64,000 nt of DNA from an uncultured Bacteroidia bacterium (GCA_902768985.1 CACXNA010000007.1:89337-153336), one strand, 5' to 3'. Shown: positions 17,396 through 28,288, counted from the stretch's first letter. Notes: a model not told the origin generated them from the letters alone. Numbers and translations are program-made.

Positions 17396-19567
17396 TTAGT
17401 TCTTGATGGGTTCAAAAAATTCAGCCAGGGTACTGTAGTATACGTTACCGTACCACTCGTAATTGTAAATCATGGCGTGGCTGGCGGTGGTGTGGCGCGC
17501 CACCCTCGAGTACAGTTCGTAGAGGTTGATGTGGGGGTTCGCCTCCACTTCCTCGCGGAACACGCGCGTGAAGGCGTTGGAGAGGTAGATGTTGCCTTCC
17601 AGCACGTCCGCGTGCGAGGTCTCGCCGGGAGCGGCGGCGGTGAGCAGCAGCACGCCGGGGATGCCCGGCATGTCCTCGCCGACGGAGCCGCTGTAGCAAG
17701 TTTCCATCACGAAGAAAAGCTTGCGGAAGTTGTCCTGCGCGTTCTGCAGGATGCTGTGGATCTCGCCCGCCCAGATATAATCGTCCCCCCAGTTGATCTT
17801 CGTATTGTAGGTGCCGTGGCCGCTCCAGAACAGCACGACGTTGGTGTTCTTGCTGCCATGCACTACCTGCGGTGTGCGCGCGGTGACGTTGCCTTTCAGG
17901 ATGTTGCCGAAGTCCTCCGGCGTGAGCTCGCTGATCTTGTAGTCCACCTGGATGTTGGTGTGCAGGTTCTCCCCGTCGGGGGTCACGTGTACCACGCCCG
18001 GATGCGGGTTCTCGGGATTGTTTGCGATATCATCCTCAACAATCAGGACGATGTGGTCGTCGTCATAGCCGGCGTTCTTGAGCATCCGGTAGAATTCCAG
18101 CGCATCCGCCTGGTGGCGGTAGTTGATCCAGCCGGTGGAGGTGGCCATCACCACGGCGCAGCGGTCGGTGAGCGGCTCGTAGGAGACGCCCTTGATGTTC
18201 TTGTCAAAATTCATCAGCTCGTCCGCCACGAAATCCCACATCTGGTCCATACTGCTCTTCCGCGCGTGGTCGCTGCGGGTCAGATAACCCGCCAGGTGGT
18301 ACTGCCCGTCGTAATAACGCCAATGGCCGTACCAGGTGCCCAGCTGGCTGATGTGCGTCTCTCTGTCGAATATCCAGCTGCCGGACGCGCCGGACATGCT
18401 GGGAATGTGACCGTTACGGATGGACTGGAAGCCATGGCGGAGGCCGTCGGGCGTCCAGGATAATTCGTCGGCGTCGCCGTCGCAGGCGTCCATCACGGCC
18501 ACGATGGCCTCGCGGACCGTCTCCAGCTGCGCCGTCTCCTTGTGAGCGAGCGAGAGCGCCAGCAGGGTAAAGCTGTCGTAAAGTTGTGCATAGCCGTTCT
18601 GAATCTCGCGGCCCGTGACGGCTTTGCGGGTGGCGGGGAACCCGCTTTCAGGGTCACCGCAGAGGGCGATGCCCTGAAATTCGTGGGTCAATTTCCCTTC
18701 CAGCAGCGGATTGCAGCCGATGTCGGTACAGTAAATTTCGGGGAAGTAATCCTTGATGTTATGAAAGGAGCCCGCCTCCATGCCCAGGTTGATACCCTCT
18801 TCATCAAGCACTTCGTTCAGCATCAGCATATCCTCTACAGAAGAGGGGACAAATATGATGGTGGGAAGAACGAAGAAATACGAGGACATGCTGGCCTTGA
18901 TCTGTCTGATGCAGGAGCGCAGGCTTTCCTTGTCTGTGAATATGGATTCCTTGTAGGATTCATACCTCAACTCGGTGGTAAAGTATTTCGCATAGGAGGC
19001 AAAGGAGTAGACATAGTCGTCCGCGTCCCTGCCTCGCGACAGCATGATGATGTGGCCAGCCAGAAGCTGCTTCCGGAGGACGTTCAGCATGGCCTGGGTC
19101 TGGGCCAGGTCGCTCTCGCTCATGCAGAATATGTTGGGGGCGGTCCTGTTGCTGCCCCCGTAGATGCGCTGGATCTCGGCCGAGGTGACGCTTGGCATGA
19201 TGACCGGGATGCGGTAGCTCAGGCTTTCGCGGGCCAGCATCCGCGCGTGACGGCTGTACTTCGGTCCCACGATGGCGGCATAGGAGTCGTCATGGGTGAT
19301 GCGATAGACTTCGTCCTCCAAATTGGCATCTTCCTCATCGATCCATTCCAGATCCAGCTTCACGCGCTGCTGGAGGCCCTCCTGGGCCTGATCGATGGTG
19401 GCGAGTGCCCCTTGCACCAGGAGCTTCTCGCTGTCCCACTGGGACTGGGGCATCACGACGGCCACCTTGTAAGTGGTGGTCCCGCTCTGCGGCCCGGGCA
19501 TTTCCTTGCCGCAGGCAAGCAGAATCAGGGAGGCTGCAAGCAGCCAGAAAAAACGGTCAATACGCAT
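17396..19567 (-). CDS. Lipoprotein fusing a periplasmic binding protein to a legumain-type (C13) cysteine peptidase
   Basis: A protein of 723 residues. It starts MRIDRFFWLLAASLILLAC, a lipoprotein signal. Residues of about 30-400 have the pattern of a type I periplasmic binding/ANF-receptor domain: YKVAVVMPQSQWDSEKLLVQ, AAIVGPKYSRHARMLARESL, IPVIMPSVTSAEIQ and YDSFTLLALSLAH. Residues of about 500-700 carry the clan CD caspase-like fold: VVLFWSGHGTY (catalytic His584), FFVMETCYSGSV (catalytic Cys624) and LLLTAAAPGETSHAD, which mirrors the legumain TTAAN...ESS segment. It may be a peptidase switched by ligand binding in the periplasm. The start at 19567 is chosen over upstream in-frame starts because it begins the signal peptide; it overlaps the upstream gene by 11 nt. 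Confidence 0.82.
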   Translation of the reverse strand: MRIDRFFWLLAASLILLACGKEMPGPQSGTTTYKVAVVMPQSQWDSEKLLVQGALATIDQAQEGLQQRVKLDLEWIDEEDANLEDEVYRITHDDSYAAIVGPKYSRHARMLARESLSYRIPVIMPSVTSAEIQRIYGGSNRTAPNIFCMSESDLAQTQAMLNVLRKQLLAGHIIMLSRGRDADDYVYSFASYAKYFTTELRYESYKESIFTDKESLRSCIRQIKASMSSYFFVLPTIIFVPSSVEDMLMLNEVLDEEGINLGMEAGSFHNIKDYFPEIYCTDIGCNPLLEGKLTHEFQGIALCGDPESGFPATRKAVTGREIQNGYAQLYDSFTLLALSLAHKETAQLETVREAIVAVMDACDGDADELSWTPDGLRHGFQSIRNGHIPSMSGASGSWIFDRETHISQLGTWYGHWRYYDGQYHLAGYLTRSDHARKSSMDQMWDFVADELMNFDKNIKGVSYEPLTDRCAVVMATSTGWINYRHQADALEFYRMLKNAGYDDDHIVLIVEDDIANNPENPHPGVVHVTPDGENLHTNIQVDYKISELTPEDFGNILKGNVTARTPQVVHGSKNTNVVLFWSGHGTYNTKINWGDDYIWAGEIHSILQNAQDNFRKLFFVMETCYSGSVGEDMPGIPGVLLLTAAAPGETSHADVLEGNIYLSNAFTRVFREEVEANPHINLYELYSRVARHTTASHAMIYNYEWYGNVYYSTLAEFFEPIKN

Positions 19568-20570
19568 ATTCGGCCTCCTTTTCCAAAGCTTTGTCCCTAT
19601 ATTGATTTTCCAGCGCAGTCCAGGCATCCAGCGATAACGTCCAATCATCGGTCTGACTTGCAAAAAGCTCAAAGAAACGATCGTTGAAGCTGATGTACAC
19701 ATGCCCCGTGGACATGCCGTAGTCTGCATGCGCCGGCCAGGGGCTGTTCTGCGCCCACCCGGATACGTATTCTTTCAAGATGCCTCCCAGATCCAGGATC
19801 AGGGAGAAGGGCAGGATGTCGGTATAAGAGCTGCCGTCATCCCCGACGCCAATGGTAGCAAAATACCTCCAGGAGAAATCGAATGCACCCAGGCGGGAGG
19901 TCCCGCACACCGGGGCGATGATGCCGTCGGCGTAATAGAACAGCTCCACGACTTCCTGTTCCCACAGGATGCTGTAAAGCCCGTCCGCCATATCCAGGCC
20001 ATCATAGCCCGAGGAAAGGACGTATTTCTGCAAGCCCGCTCCCCCGTTCTCTTTGTAACCGTCCTCGAGGCCCTGGGAGATTTCGTCGATGATGCGGTCG
20101 CCGTCCAGGCCCTTGATGAGCAAAAGCTCGAAATCTTTCATGATGGCCCCGGCCAGCCAGGCGCCGCCGTAGCGTTTGAGCTGAGCCGTGGCAATGCGAT
20201 CGCCGTAAGTCTTGTCGCTGTCCAGCAGCAGGATACGGCCCTTCTCAAGGCTAACCCCCTCTACCAGCGACTCGAATTCCGGGCCGCAGAGGACCAGGGC
20301 CTTGCGGTCGTCGGCGCCGGAGAGCCACTCGTCAAACTGGCTGCGGGCCTCGGAGAGGTTGTCGGGCTTGAGCATGTGGATCGTCATGCCGGGCTGCGCC
20401 GACACAGTCTCCATCAATGCTTTGAGAATGGGCTCATTGTATCCGTCGCCGGCCAGACCGGTGGTCGTGGCGAAGATAATGGTCAAATCCTTGCCACCCT
20501 CTTCCTTGCGGCAAGCCAGGAAGAGGACGGACAGAAGGAGCAAAGTCACTATTTTAACGCCTTTCATCAT
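19557..20570 (-). CDS. BMP/PnrA-like substrate-binding lipoprotein
   Basis: A protein of 337 residues with a lipoprotein signal ending VLFLAC (Cys20). The body has a periplasmic-binding pattern: LTIIFATTTGLAGDGYNEPILKAL, ALVLCGPEFESLV, RILLLDSDKTYGDRIATAQL, YGGAWLAGAIM and DGIIAPVCGTSRLGAFDF. This is reminiscent of the basic membrane protein (BMP/PnrA) family, though divergent. It overlaps the start of the C13 fusion by 11 nt, so the two are translationally coupled. Ligand unknown. Confidence 0.72.
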   Translation of the reverse strand: MMKGVKIVTLLLLSVLFLACRKEEGGKDLTIIFATTTGLAGDGYNEPILKALMETVSAQPGMTIHMLKPDNLSEARSQFDEWLSGADDRKALVLCGPEFESLVEGVSLEKGRILLLDSDKTYGDRIATAQLKRYGGAWLAGAIMKDFELLLIKGLDGDRIIDEISQGLEDGYKENGGAGLQKYVLSSGYDGLDMADGLYSILWEQEVVELFYYADGIIAPVCGTSRLGAFDFSWRYFATIGVGDDGSSYTDILPFSLILDLGGILKEYVSGWAQNSPWPAHADYGMSTGHVYISFNDRFFELFASQTDDWTLSLDAWTALENQYRDKALEKEAEYAY

Positions 20571-20585
20571 GCAGTTGTGAAGGGA

Positions 20586-21497
20586 CTACCAGAATTTGAT
20601 CTTGTCACCGTTCGGTTTGAAGCAATAGACGTGCGCCATTGCGCGATCACCCGGGGCGGTCCAAAACCAATCATCTTTTCCGGTTGCCAGATTCACATAA
20701 TAATCCAGGACATAAGCTTTTTTATCTTTAGCCATGTACCAATCGTCAAGTCTTGGCCAGTTGTGCTGTTTCGCATAACCATTGACCAGGAGATCGTAGT
20801 TGGCATACAGGGCCTTGTGCACATTTTTCAGCGTCTTTACGCTGCTGCACTCATCGTCCGGATAATCGTAAGGAGCATCCAATGTGATCATGATACCGCA
20901 TTCGCTGGGCGACCAGGGACGGACCACCAGGAACTCTCCGCTGCCATAGCCAAGATTTTTCTCCATGTACACGGCCGCACCGAGGTAATAGTCCCTTTCC
21001 AGGATCTCTTCGGCGGCGCCGGCGTTTTGCGGCCAGGTGCTCGTCAGGATGAAATGGACCGACGGGCTGACTTGTTTTGCCGCACCCGCCTGGAGGACCG
21101 GCTTGACGGTCATGGCGGCGATGGCGCCCAAGCCGGGATCCTCGGCGAACTCCGCCGTGGCCTCCGGCTTGTTTTCCCCGTCGGTCATCGTCCAGATCAG
21201 GGTCTTTCCGCTGGTCGTGACCTGCGCATCGTCCGGGAGAAGATCGCGGAAAATTGCGGCCGCCTCTTCGTAATTGTTCACGGGGACGGAAATCTCCCAC
21301 GGGTTGGCTTCATTGAGGCAGTCGCCGATCATGTAGCCGGTGATGTTCCCGGCATCGTCGGTCCGCACCAGGCCGTCAATCAGATACTGCAGGTCGCTCA
21401 TCTTGCCGGAAGCCTCGTCCGGCTGGCCCTGCTTGTTGCACGCACAGGCCACCAGGATCATGGCGGCGATGGAGAGATACGATACTAATTGCTTCAT
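20586..21497 (-). CDS. Uncharacterised lipoprotein, first gene of the ten-gene block
   Basis: I do not recognise this 303-residue protein. It has a lipoprotein signal (MILVACAC; Cys18 or Cys20), an N-terminal DDAGNITGYMIGDCLNEANPWEISVPV segment and a C-terminal half rich in aromatic residues (DDWYMAKDKKAYVLDYY, DDWFWTAPGDRAMAHVYCF). As the first gene below the regulator it is likely an exported component of the same system. The intergenic region upstream (21498-21750) must hold the promoter; the nearest candidate is CACCTTTG on the minus strand at 21541-21548, a one-mismatch -7 box. Confidence 0.65.
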   Translation of the reverse strand: MKQLVSYLSIAAMILVACACNKQGQPDEASGKMSDLQYLIDGLVRTDDAGNITGYMIGDCLNEANPWEISVPVNNYEEAAAIFRDLLPDDAQVTTSGKTLIWTMTDGENKPEATAEFAEDPGLGAIAAMTVKPVLQAGAAKQVSPSVHFILTSTWPQNAGAAEEILERDYYLGAAVYMEKNLGYGSGEFLVVRPWSPSECGIMITLDAPYDYPDDECSSVKTLKNVHKALYANYDLLVNGYAKQHNWPRLDDWYMAKDKKAYVLDYYVNLATGKDDWFWTAPGDRAMAHVYCFKPNGDKIKFW

Positions 21498-21750
21498 TCC
21501 CTTATCAGTTTTTAGTAGTTATTAATTCGTTTATCCGCTACAAAGGTGGGGGCTTTATTTCGTATTCGAGTAAAAGTCCTACAATTGTTTGTCAAAAGAA
21601 ATCAAAAGATTTCGACGGATTCTTGTGGTTATCGTCTCGCGCTTGCACACGTTAATTGCGTTTAAGATACGTATTCCCGTTCTTCTAAGCAAGAGCTTAG
21701 CGGAAAAATAAACGCAAAATCAAGAAATTAGGGTATAAATTTACGCAGAA
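21498..21750 (-). promoter_or_regulatory. Likely promoter/operator region of the ten-gene block
   Basis: A 253-bp AT-richer gap between the AraC-type regulator gene and the first gene of the block. CACCTTTG (minus, 21541-21548) is an imperfect TAnnTTTG. Pairs of short inverted sequences such as AAAAGAAATCAAAAGAT are present, but I cannot define an operator. Confidence 0.35.
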
Positions 21751-22890
21751 TCAATTTTTCACCCACTCCTTGGGCGACTGGCCGGTGATGGTCATAAACG
21801 TGCGGCTGAATACGGAAGGTGACGAAAAGCCGCAATTAGATGAAACCTCGGCCATTTTCATCCCGGGATGCTCGCTCATCACGCGCTTGGCCTCCTCTAC
21901 TCGGTAGCGGTTCACGAAAACATAAAAACTGCAGTCGTATTCCGCATGGATAAACTGCGAAAGGTAGGTGCGGTTCATGGGCAGCACCTTCTGCAGGTCC
22001 ACGAGCTTGAAGTCCGGATTCCGATAAGGCTTCTCCTGCTCCATCCACGCTTCCAGCGCCTGGCGGTACGCCTCGTTGGACTGCGGCGGAAGATCCTCCT
22101 TGGGGGCGGCGTCTTTGGCCGCCTGCTTCACCTGCTCCCACGGGTCCGGGCGGAACAGGATCAGGTCCGTGCCGTAAGCCAGGGCGAAGATGACCAGCCA
22201 CTGCTGCGTGAACCCTCGCGCATGGTCATGGGAAACACACATATAGAAGTAGACCAGGCCAACCAGGACTCCGACGCACATGAAGCGGAGGATACTCTTC
22301 TCGTCCACATCCTCCAGGGAGGAGAAATTGTCCTCGCACCAGAGCCGGTACTCCCGCACATGCGTAAACAGCAGGATCAGCAGGAAAACCGGATACAGAC
22401 CCACCAGGACCCGCAGGCTGAAAGGGAGAAGATAGTCCAACCCGACCAGGGCGAAGATGGGCAGGACCTGAATCAGGGCGCGACGGACATTCAGCCACCC
22501 CGGACGGAGCGCCTCCGTGGGGAACAGCAGCAGAGACCAGCCCAGCAGATTGCCCAGCGCAATCTCCATCGTCGAGAGCTCGTAGGCGCCCATATTCATC
22601 ACGGGCTTCCCCATGAACAGCCAGGAGATGACATAAAAACCATCCAGAACGGCCCAAAGAATAAGCATCCAGCCCCAGATCCGCCGCATGCGGTATCCCT
22701 CCGTATGCCGGAAAGTGATCCAGGCACAGCACAGGGCGACGGCGGTGGTGGCCGACACGAGAATCGGCGTGACGGCACTGTCGAAATACGCCTCCGGAAT
22801 ATACCGCGACACCCAAACGCTCAGCGCCACCACAGCAAACAGCAGGGCGCCAAAGCGAATCTCGCTCGTATAATGGTTTATGGAGGACAT
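21751..22890 (-). CDS. Integral-membrane AraC-type transcriptional regulator
   Basis: A protein of 379 residues. The N-terminal half holds about seven membrane helices (for example FGALLFAVVALSVWV, VLPIFALVGLDYLLPF, VFLLILLF and VGVLVGLVYFYMCV), and the C-terminal 100 residues form a two-helix-turn-helix AraC/XylS domain: LQKVLPMNRTYLSQFIHAEYDCSFYVFVNRYRVEEAKRVM and EVSSNCGFSSPSVFSRTFMTITGQSPKEW. Such membrane AraC proteins transmit an envelope signal directly to DNA. It lies immediately upstream of, and co-directional with, the ten-gene block (gap 253 bp) and is its most probable regulator. It starts 16 nt below a perfect -7 box. Confidence 0.88.
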   Translation of the reverse strand: MSSINHYTSEIRFGALLFAVVALSVWVSRYIPEAYFDSAVTPILVSATTAVALCCAWITFRHTEGYRMRRIWGWMLILWAVLDGFYVISWLFMGKPVMNMGAYELSTMEIALGNLLGWSLLLFPTEALRPGWLNVRRALIQVLPIFALVGLDYLLPFSLRVLVGLYPVFLLILLFTHVREYRLWCEDNFSSLEDVDEKSILRFMCVGVLVGLVYFYMCVSHDHARGFTQQWLVIFALAYGTDLILFRPDPWEQVKQAAKDAAPKEDLPPQSNEAYRQALEAWMEQEKPYRNPDFKLVDLQKVLPMNRTYLSQFIHAEYDCSFYVFVNRYRVEEAKRVMSEHPGMKMAEVSSNCGFSSPSVFSRTFMTITGQSPKEWVKN

Positions 22891-22906
22891 CTCAGTTTTG
22901 CAACTT

Positions 22907-22914
22907 CAAATATA
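22907..22914 (-). promoter_or_regulatory. -7 box for the membrane AraC regulator
   Basis: The minus strand reads TATATTTG, 16 nt above the start codon at 22890. Confidence 0.55.
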
Positions 22915-23011
22915 ATGAAATTTTCATGCCATGTAACCCTCCGCACCCCAAATTCCCTCCACCCGGAAAAACCCGCCCTTCCCCGGGCAGCAGGTTAAGC
23001 TCCCGATCCTG

Positions 23012-23121
23012 GGCGGGCGGGGGCTGTGGGTTGGCGTTGCGGAGGGCGGAGCGGAAATTGGTTTTTCGAGCAACTGCACGAAAAATAATTTCCGGCCGCC
23101 CGCGAGGGAGCCCCCGCCCGC
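23012..23121. repeat. Long imperfect palindrome upstream of the ABC exporter
   Basis: The outer arms GCGGGCGGGGGCT (about 23012-23025) and AGCCCCCGCCCGC (23109-23121) enclose inner arms GGAAATTGGTTTTTCG and CGAAAAATAATTTCC around a 10-nt loop. The total is about 110 bp. It is not family A, but of the same size and nested design. Confidence 0.6.
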
Positions 23122-23143
23122 AACGACTATAAAAGAATATTGC

Positions 23144-23151
23144 TATATTTG
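23144..23151 (+). promoter_or_regulatory. -7 box for the ABC exporter gene
   Basis: TATATTTG ends 8 nt before the ATG at 23160, so the mRNA would be leaderless or nearly so. Confidence 0.6.
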
Positions 23152-23159
23152 TAAGCTAT

Positions 23160-24989
<1,830 letters not shown>

Positions 24990-25400
24990 ATGAAACCCAA
25001 CCGCAAAAGATCCATCATCTTCACGATCGCGATGGTCCTCTACCTCGCGGTCGTCGGCTACCTGCTCTTCGCCAACTTCGAGAAGCTCTCGAGCGTGCCG
25101 AAGATCTTCCTCGGCATCCCGACCGACAAGATCGTCCACTTCTGCATGTTCTTCCCCTTCCCGATCCTCGCCTACCTGGCCTACGACAAGTACACGGACA
25201 CGCCCCTCAAGGCCCTGGCCGCGCTGGTGAGCATCTGCGCCATCGGCGCCATCTTCGCCGGCCTCACCGAGATCGGGCAGAGTCTGCTCCCCTACCGCTA
25301 CGAGGACATCAGCGACTTCCGCGCCGACTGCCTGGCGATCGTCCTCGCCGGCATCCTGACCTTCATCATCGACGTCTCCAAAATGCGCCGCGCGTCATGA
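24990..25400 (+). CDS. VanZ-like membrane protein
   Basis: A protein of 136 residues with about four membrane helices: TIAMVLYLAVVGYLLF, IVHFCMFFPFPILAYLAY, ALVSICAIGAIFAGLTEIGQ and CLAIVLAGILTFII. The DKIVHFCMFFPF and ...GLTEIGQSLLPYRYEDISDFRADC segments are typical of the VanZ/PF04892 family, whose roles are poorly known (teicoplanin resistance in one case). The ATG is adjacent to the stop codon of the ABC exporter, and the 3' end overlaps the next gene by 4 nt (ATGA), so the three genes form one operon. Confidence 0.85.
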   Translation: MKPNRKRSIIFTIAMVLYLAVVGYLLFANFEKLSSVPKIFLGIPTDKIVHFCMFFPFPILAYLAYDKYTDTPLKALAALVSICAIGAIFAGLTEIGQSLLPYRYEDISDFRADCLAIVLAGILTFIIDVSKMRRAS

Positions 25401-28288
25401 GAACGCGCCGGCTCATCCTCCTGCTCGCGGGCCTGCTCGCCGTGCTCCCCGCAGGGGCCCAGGCGCCGCGCGCCCGCGACTTCCGCACCATCTGCGACAC
25501 CCTCCAGGCCCGGCTCAAGCGCCGCACCACCGTCGACTACCGCCTCTCCGTGAGCCGCGTGACGGTCAGCGGCAAGAAGCTCAACCTGACCTTCAACAAC
25601 AACCTCTCCTACTTCCCCTGGCACGAAAACGATGTCACCTGGTTCCGCGCCGAGCTGGAGAAAGAATGGAAATGGAAGGACTACGGCCTCGGCCTCATCC
25701 AGACCAACCGCTACGAGCTCGGCGAGCTCGCCACGCCCGTGCTGGGCTCCGACGGCAACCCCTCCGCCGACTACTCCTTTAAGATAAAAGACCCCCGCCA
25801 GACGCAGGCGCGCTTCATCGAGCGCACCGGCGCGCGCCGCTGGCTCAAGGGCCTCAACGACCGCTACATCGTGCTCTGGCAGAGCCACGGCCGCTACTAC
25901 GACGAGGAGCAGGACGCCTGGATCTGGCAGCGCGCCCCCATCCACCGCACCGTCGAAGACATGTACACGCAGACCTACGTCCTCCCCTTCCTCATCCCGA
26001 TGCTGGAGAACGCAGGCGCCTACGTGATGACCCCGCGCGAGCGGGACACCCAGACCCGGGAAATCATCGCCGACAACGACCCGGCCTTCCCCGGCCCCCG
26101 CGAGGGGCAGATGCGCACCCGCGGACGCTACCAGGAGCAGGGCGAATGGGCCCTCGCGGGCGAAGGCTTCGCCGACGCGAAGCCCGTCTACACCTTCGCC
26201 GACCGCCCATTCAGCGCCGGCACCGCCCGCATGGCGGACTGCTCCGGCGCCACGGCGACGGCCAGCGCCACCTGGATCCCCGACATAAGGGAGCGCGGCC
26301 GCTACGCGGTCTACATCTCCTATAAAACCCTCCCCAACAGCTGCACGGAGGCGCACTACACCGTCCACCACCTCGGCGGGCGGACGGAGTTCACCGTCAA
26401 CCAGCGCCGCGGCGGCGGCACCTGGATCTACCTCGGCACCTTCGAATTCGCCGAAGGTGCCGAAGGGCGCGTGGTGCTCGACAACCGCGGCGGCTCGGGC
26501 TACGCGGTCAGCGCCGACGCCGTCAAATTCGGCGGCGGCATGGGCAAGCTCGAGCGCGGCGGCCGGATCTCCGGCATGCCGGCATTCGCCGAAGGCGCCC
26601 ACTACTGGCTGCAGTGGGCCGGCGCGGACAGCACGGTCACGCGCGCCTGGGAGACCGACTACACCTGCGACTACTCCGCCCGCGGCGCCTGGACGCGCTG
26701 GATGCACGAGGAGAAGGACATCCCCGTCGACCTCGCGTTCGCCTTCCACACCGACGCCGGGCTCACGCCCAACGACAGCACCGTCGGCACGCTGGCCATC
26801 TACACGCTGCGCGACGACGACGGCAAACGCAAGTTCGCCGACGGCCGCGACCGCGTGGTCAGCCGCGTCCTCGCCGACTACGTCCAGTCGCAGGTCGTCC
26901 AGGACCTGCGCCTCGACTACGACCCTGACTGGTCGCGCCGCGGCACCTGGGACCGCAACTACAACGAGCCCCGCACCCCGGGCGTCCCGGCCATGATCCT
27001 GGAGCTGCTCAGCCACCAGAATTTCGCCGACATGAAATACGGCCTCGACCCGTCCTTCCGTCTCACGGTGTGCCGGGCCGTCTATAAAGGTATCCTCAAA
27101 TCCCTCAGCGAATTATACCACACGCCCTACGTGGTGCAGCCCCTGCCGCCGCGCGCCTTCTCGGTCCGCCTGCAGGACAGCGGCCACGCGCGGCTGGAGT
27201 GGCAGCCCACGCCCGACCCCAAGGAGCCCACGGCCACGGCCGACGGCTACCTCGTCTACACCCGCATCGACAACGGCGGCTGGGACGCGGGCGTCGAGTG
27301 CGCCGAGCCCGTGCTGACGCTCGACATCGAGCCCGGCCACATCTACAGCTACAAAGTCGAAGCCTTCAACGCCGGCGGCAAGAGCTTCCCGTCCGAGGTC
27401 CTCTCGGTCGGCGCGCCCGTCGGGACGAAGCGCGCCCCCGTGCTGATCGTCAACAACTTCGACCGCATCTCCGCCCCGGCGTGGGTGGAGAGCCCGGGCT
27501 ACGCCGGCTTCGAGAGCCGGATCGACACGGGCGTACCTTATATGAATGAGATCGGCTACATCGGCGAGAACTACGAATTCCGCCGCTCCGCGCAGTTCGT
27601 GGACAACGAGTACCCCGGCTTCGGCGCCTCCTTCGACGACCAGGCGGGCCTCGTCTTCGCCGGCAACACCTTCGACTATCCCTACCGCCACGGCGTGCAC
27701 CTGATGCGCCTGGGCTACCCCTTCTATTCGATGTCCCGCGACGCCTTCACGGCAAATGAGGTCCCGGCCTACGTCATCGACCTCATCTGCGGCAAGCAGG
27801 GCCGCACGCCCGTCGGGCGCGGCGCGGTGCCGGAGCGCTTCGCCGTCTGGCCGGAAGCGCTCCAGGCCGCCCTGCGCCGCCAGGTCGATGCCGGCGCGCG
27901 CCTGCTCGTCAGCGGCGCCAACATCGCCTCCGACTCGCCGGACGACGCCGTCTTCCTCGAGCAGCTGCTCGGCATCCAGCTCGCCAACCCCTTCGGCACC
28001 AACAGCGGCGAGATGGCCGGCATGCCCTTCAGCAAGAATATGAACGCGGAAATCTACTGCGTGGAGCGCCCCGACGGGCTCAAGGCCGTCGGGAAAGGCG
28101 CCAAAGTCTGGCTCACCTACCCCGGGCGGCAGTACGCCGCCGCGGTGATCAACCAGGGTGAAAACGCCAGCAGCGTCGCCATCGGCGTGCCGATCGAAAC
28201 GCTGCTGCATGCCGCCGACCGGGAATGGATCCTCCGGGAGGCGCTTGACTATCTCTATAACGGGAAGAAACCGGCGACTAGAAGATAG
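25397..28288 (+). CDS. Secreted golvesin-like/fibronectin type III protein with amidase-like regions
   Basis: A protein of 963 residues with a signal peptide (RLILLLAGLLAVLPAGAQA). Domains in order: an N-terminal region (about 30-250) containing VLWQSHGRYYDEEQDAWIWQR and AYVMTPRERDTQTREI, reminiscent of N-acetylmuramoyl-L-alanine amidases; a golvesin-C-terminal-like beta-sandwich (about 270-380; ATWIPDIRERGRYAVYISY to GGSGYAVSADAVKFGG); a second amidase-like stretch (LELLSHQNFADMKYGLDPSFR); a fibronectin type III domain (about 575-675); and a C-terminal domain of about 270 residues. Related proteins are annotated as xanthan lyases, though the function is unproven. It probably acts on peptidoglycan or surface glycan. 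It overlaps the vanZ-like gene by 4 nt. Confidence 0.8.
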   Translation: MRTRRLILLLAGLLAVLPAGAQAPRARDFRTICDTLQARLKRRTTVDYRLSVSRVTVSGKKLNLTFNNNLSYFPWHENDVTWFRAELEKEWKWKDYGLGLIQTNRYELGELATPVLGSDGNPSADYSFKIKDPRQTQARFIERTGARRWLKGLNDRYIVLWQSHGRYYDEEQDAWIWQRAPIHRTVEDMYTQTYVLPFLIPMLENAGAYVMTPRERDTQTREIIADNDPAFPGPREGQMRTRGRYQEQGEWALAGEGFADAKPVYTFADRPFSAGTARMADCSGATATASATWIPDIRERGRYAVYISYKTLPNSCTEAHYTVHHLGGRTEFTVNQRRGGGTWIYLGTFEFAEGAEGRVVLDNRGGSGYAVSADAVKFGGGMGKLERGGRISGMPAFAEGAHYWLQWAGADSTVTRAWETDYTCDYSARGAWTRWMHEEKDIPVDLAFAFHTDAGLTPNDSTVGTLAIYTLRDDDGKRKFADGRDRVVSRVLADYVQSQVVQDLRLDYDPDWSRRGTWDRNYNEPRTPGVPAMILELLSHQNFADMKYGLDPSFRLTVCRAVYKGILKSLSELYHTPYVVQPLPPRAFSVRLQDSGHARLEWQPTPDPKEPTATADGYLVYTRIDNGGWDAGVECAEPVLTLDIEPGHIYSYKVEAFNAGGKSFPSEVLSVGAPVGTKRAPVLIVNNFDRISAPAWVESPGYAGFESRIDTGVPYMNEIGYIGENYEFRRSAQFVDNEYPGFGASFDDQAGLVFAGNTFDYPYRHGVHLMRLGYPFYSMSRDAFTANEVPAYVIDLICGKQGRTPVGRGAVPERFAVWPEALQAALRRQVDAGARLLVSGANIASDSPDDAVFLEQLLGIQLANPFGTNSGEMAGMPFSKNMNAEIYCVERPDGLKAVGKGAKVWLTYPGRQYAAAVINQGENASSVAIGVPIETLLHAADREWILREALDYLYNGKKPATRR

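Noticed and set aside
7989-21497. Reading the block as an ordinary ABC sugar-import operon
   Set aside because: Binding-protein-like lipoproteins are present, but no permease or ATPase gene is found within or beside the block.
25298-27016. 572-codon minus-strand frame opposite the golvesin-like gene
   Set aside because: Valine/glycine/alanine-rich antisense frame without motifs; the plus strand has a signal peptide and recognisable domains.
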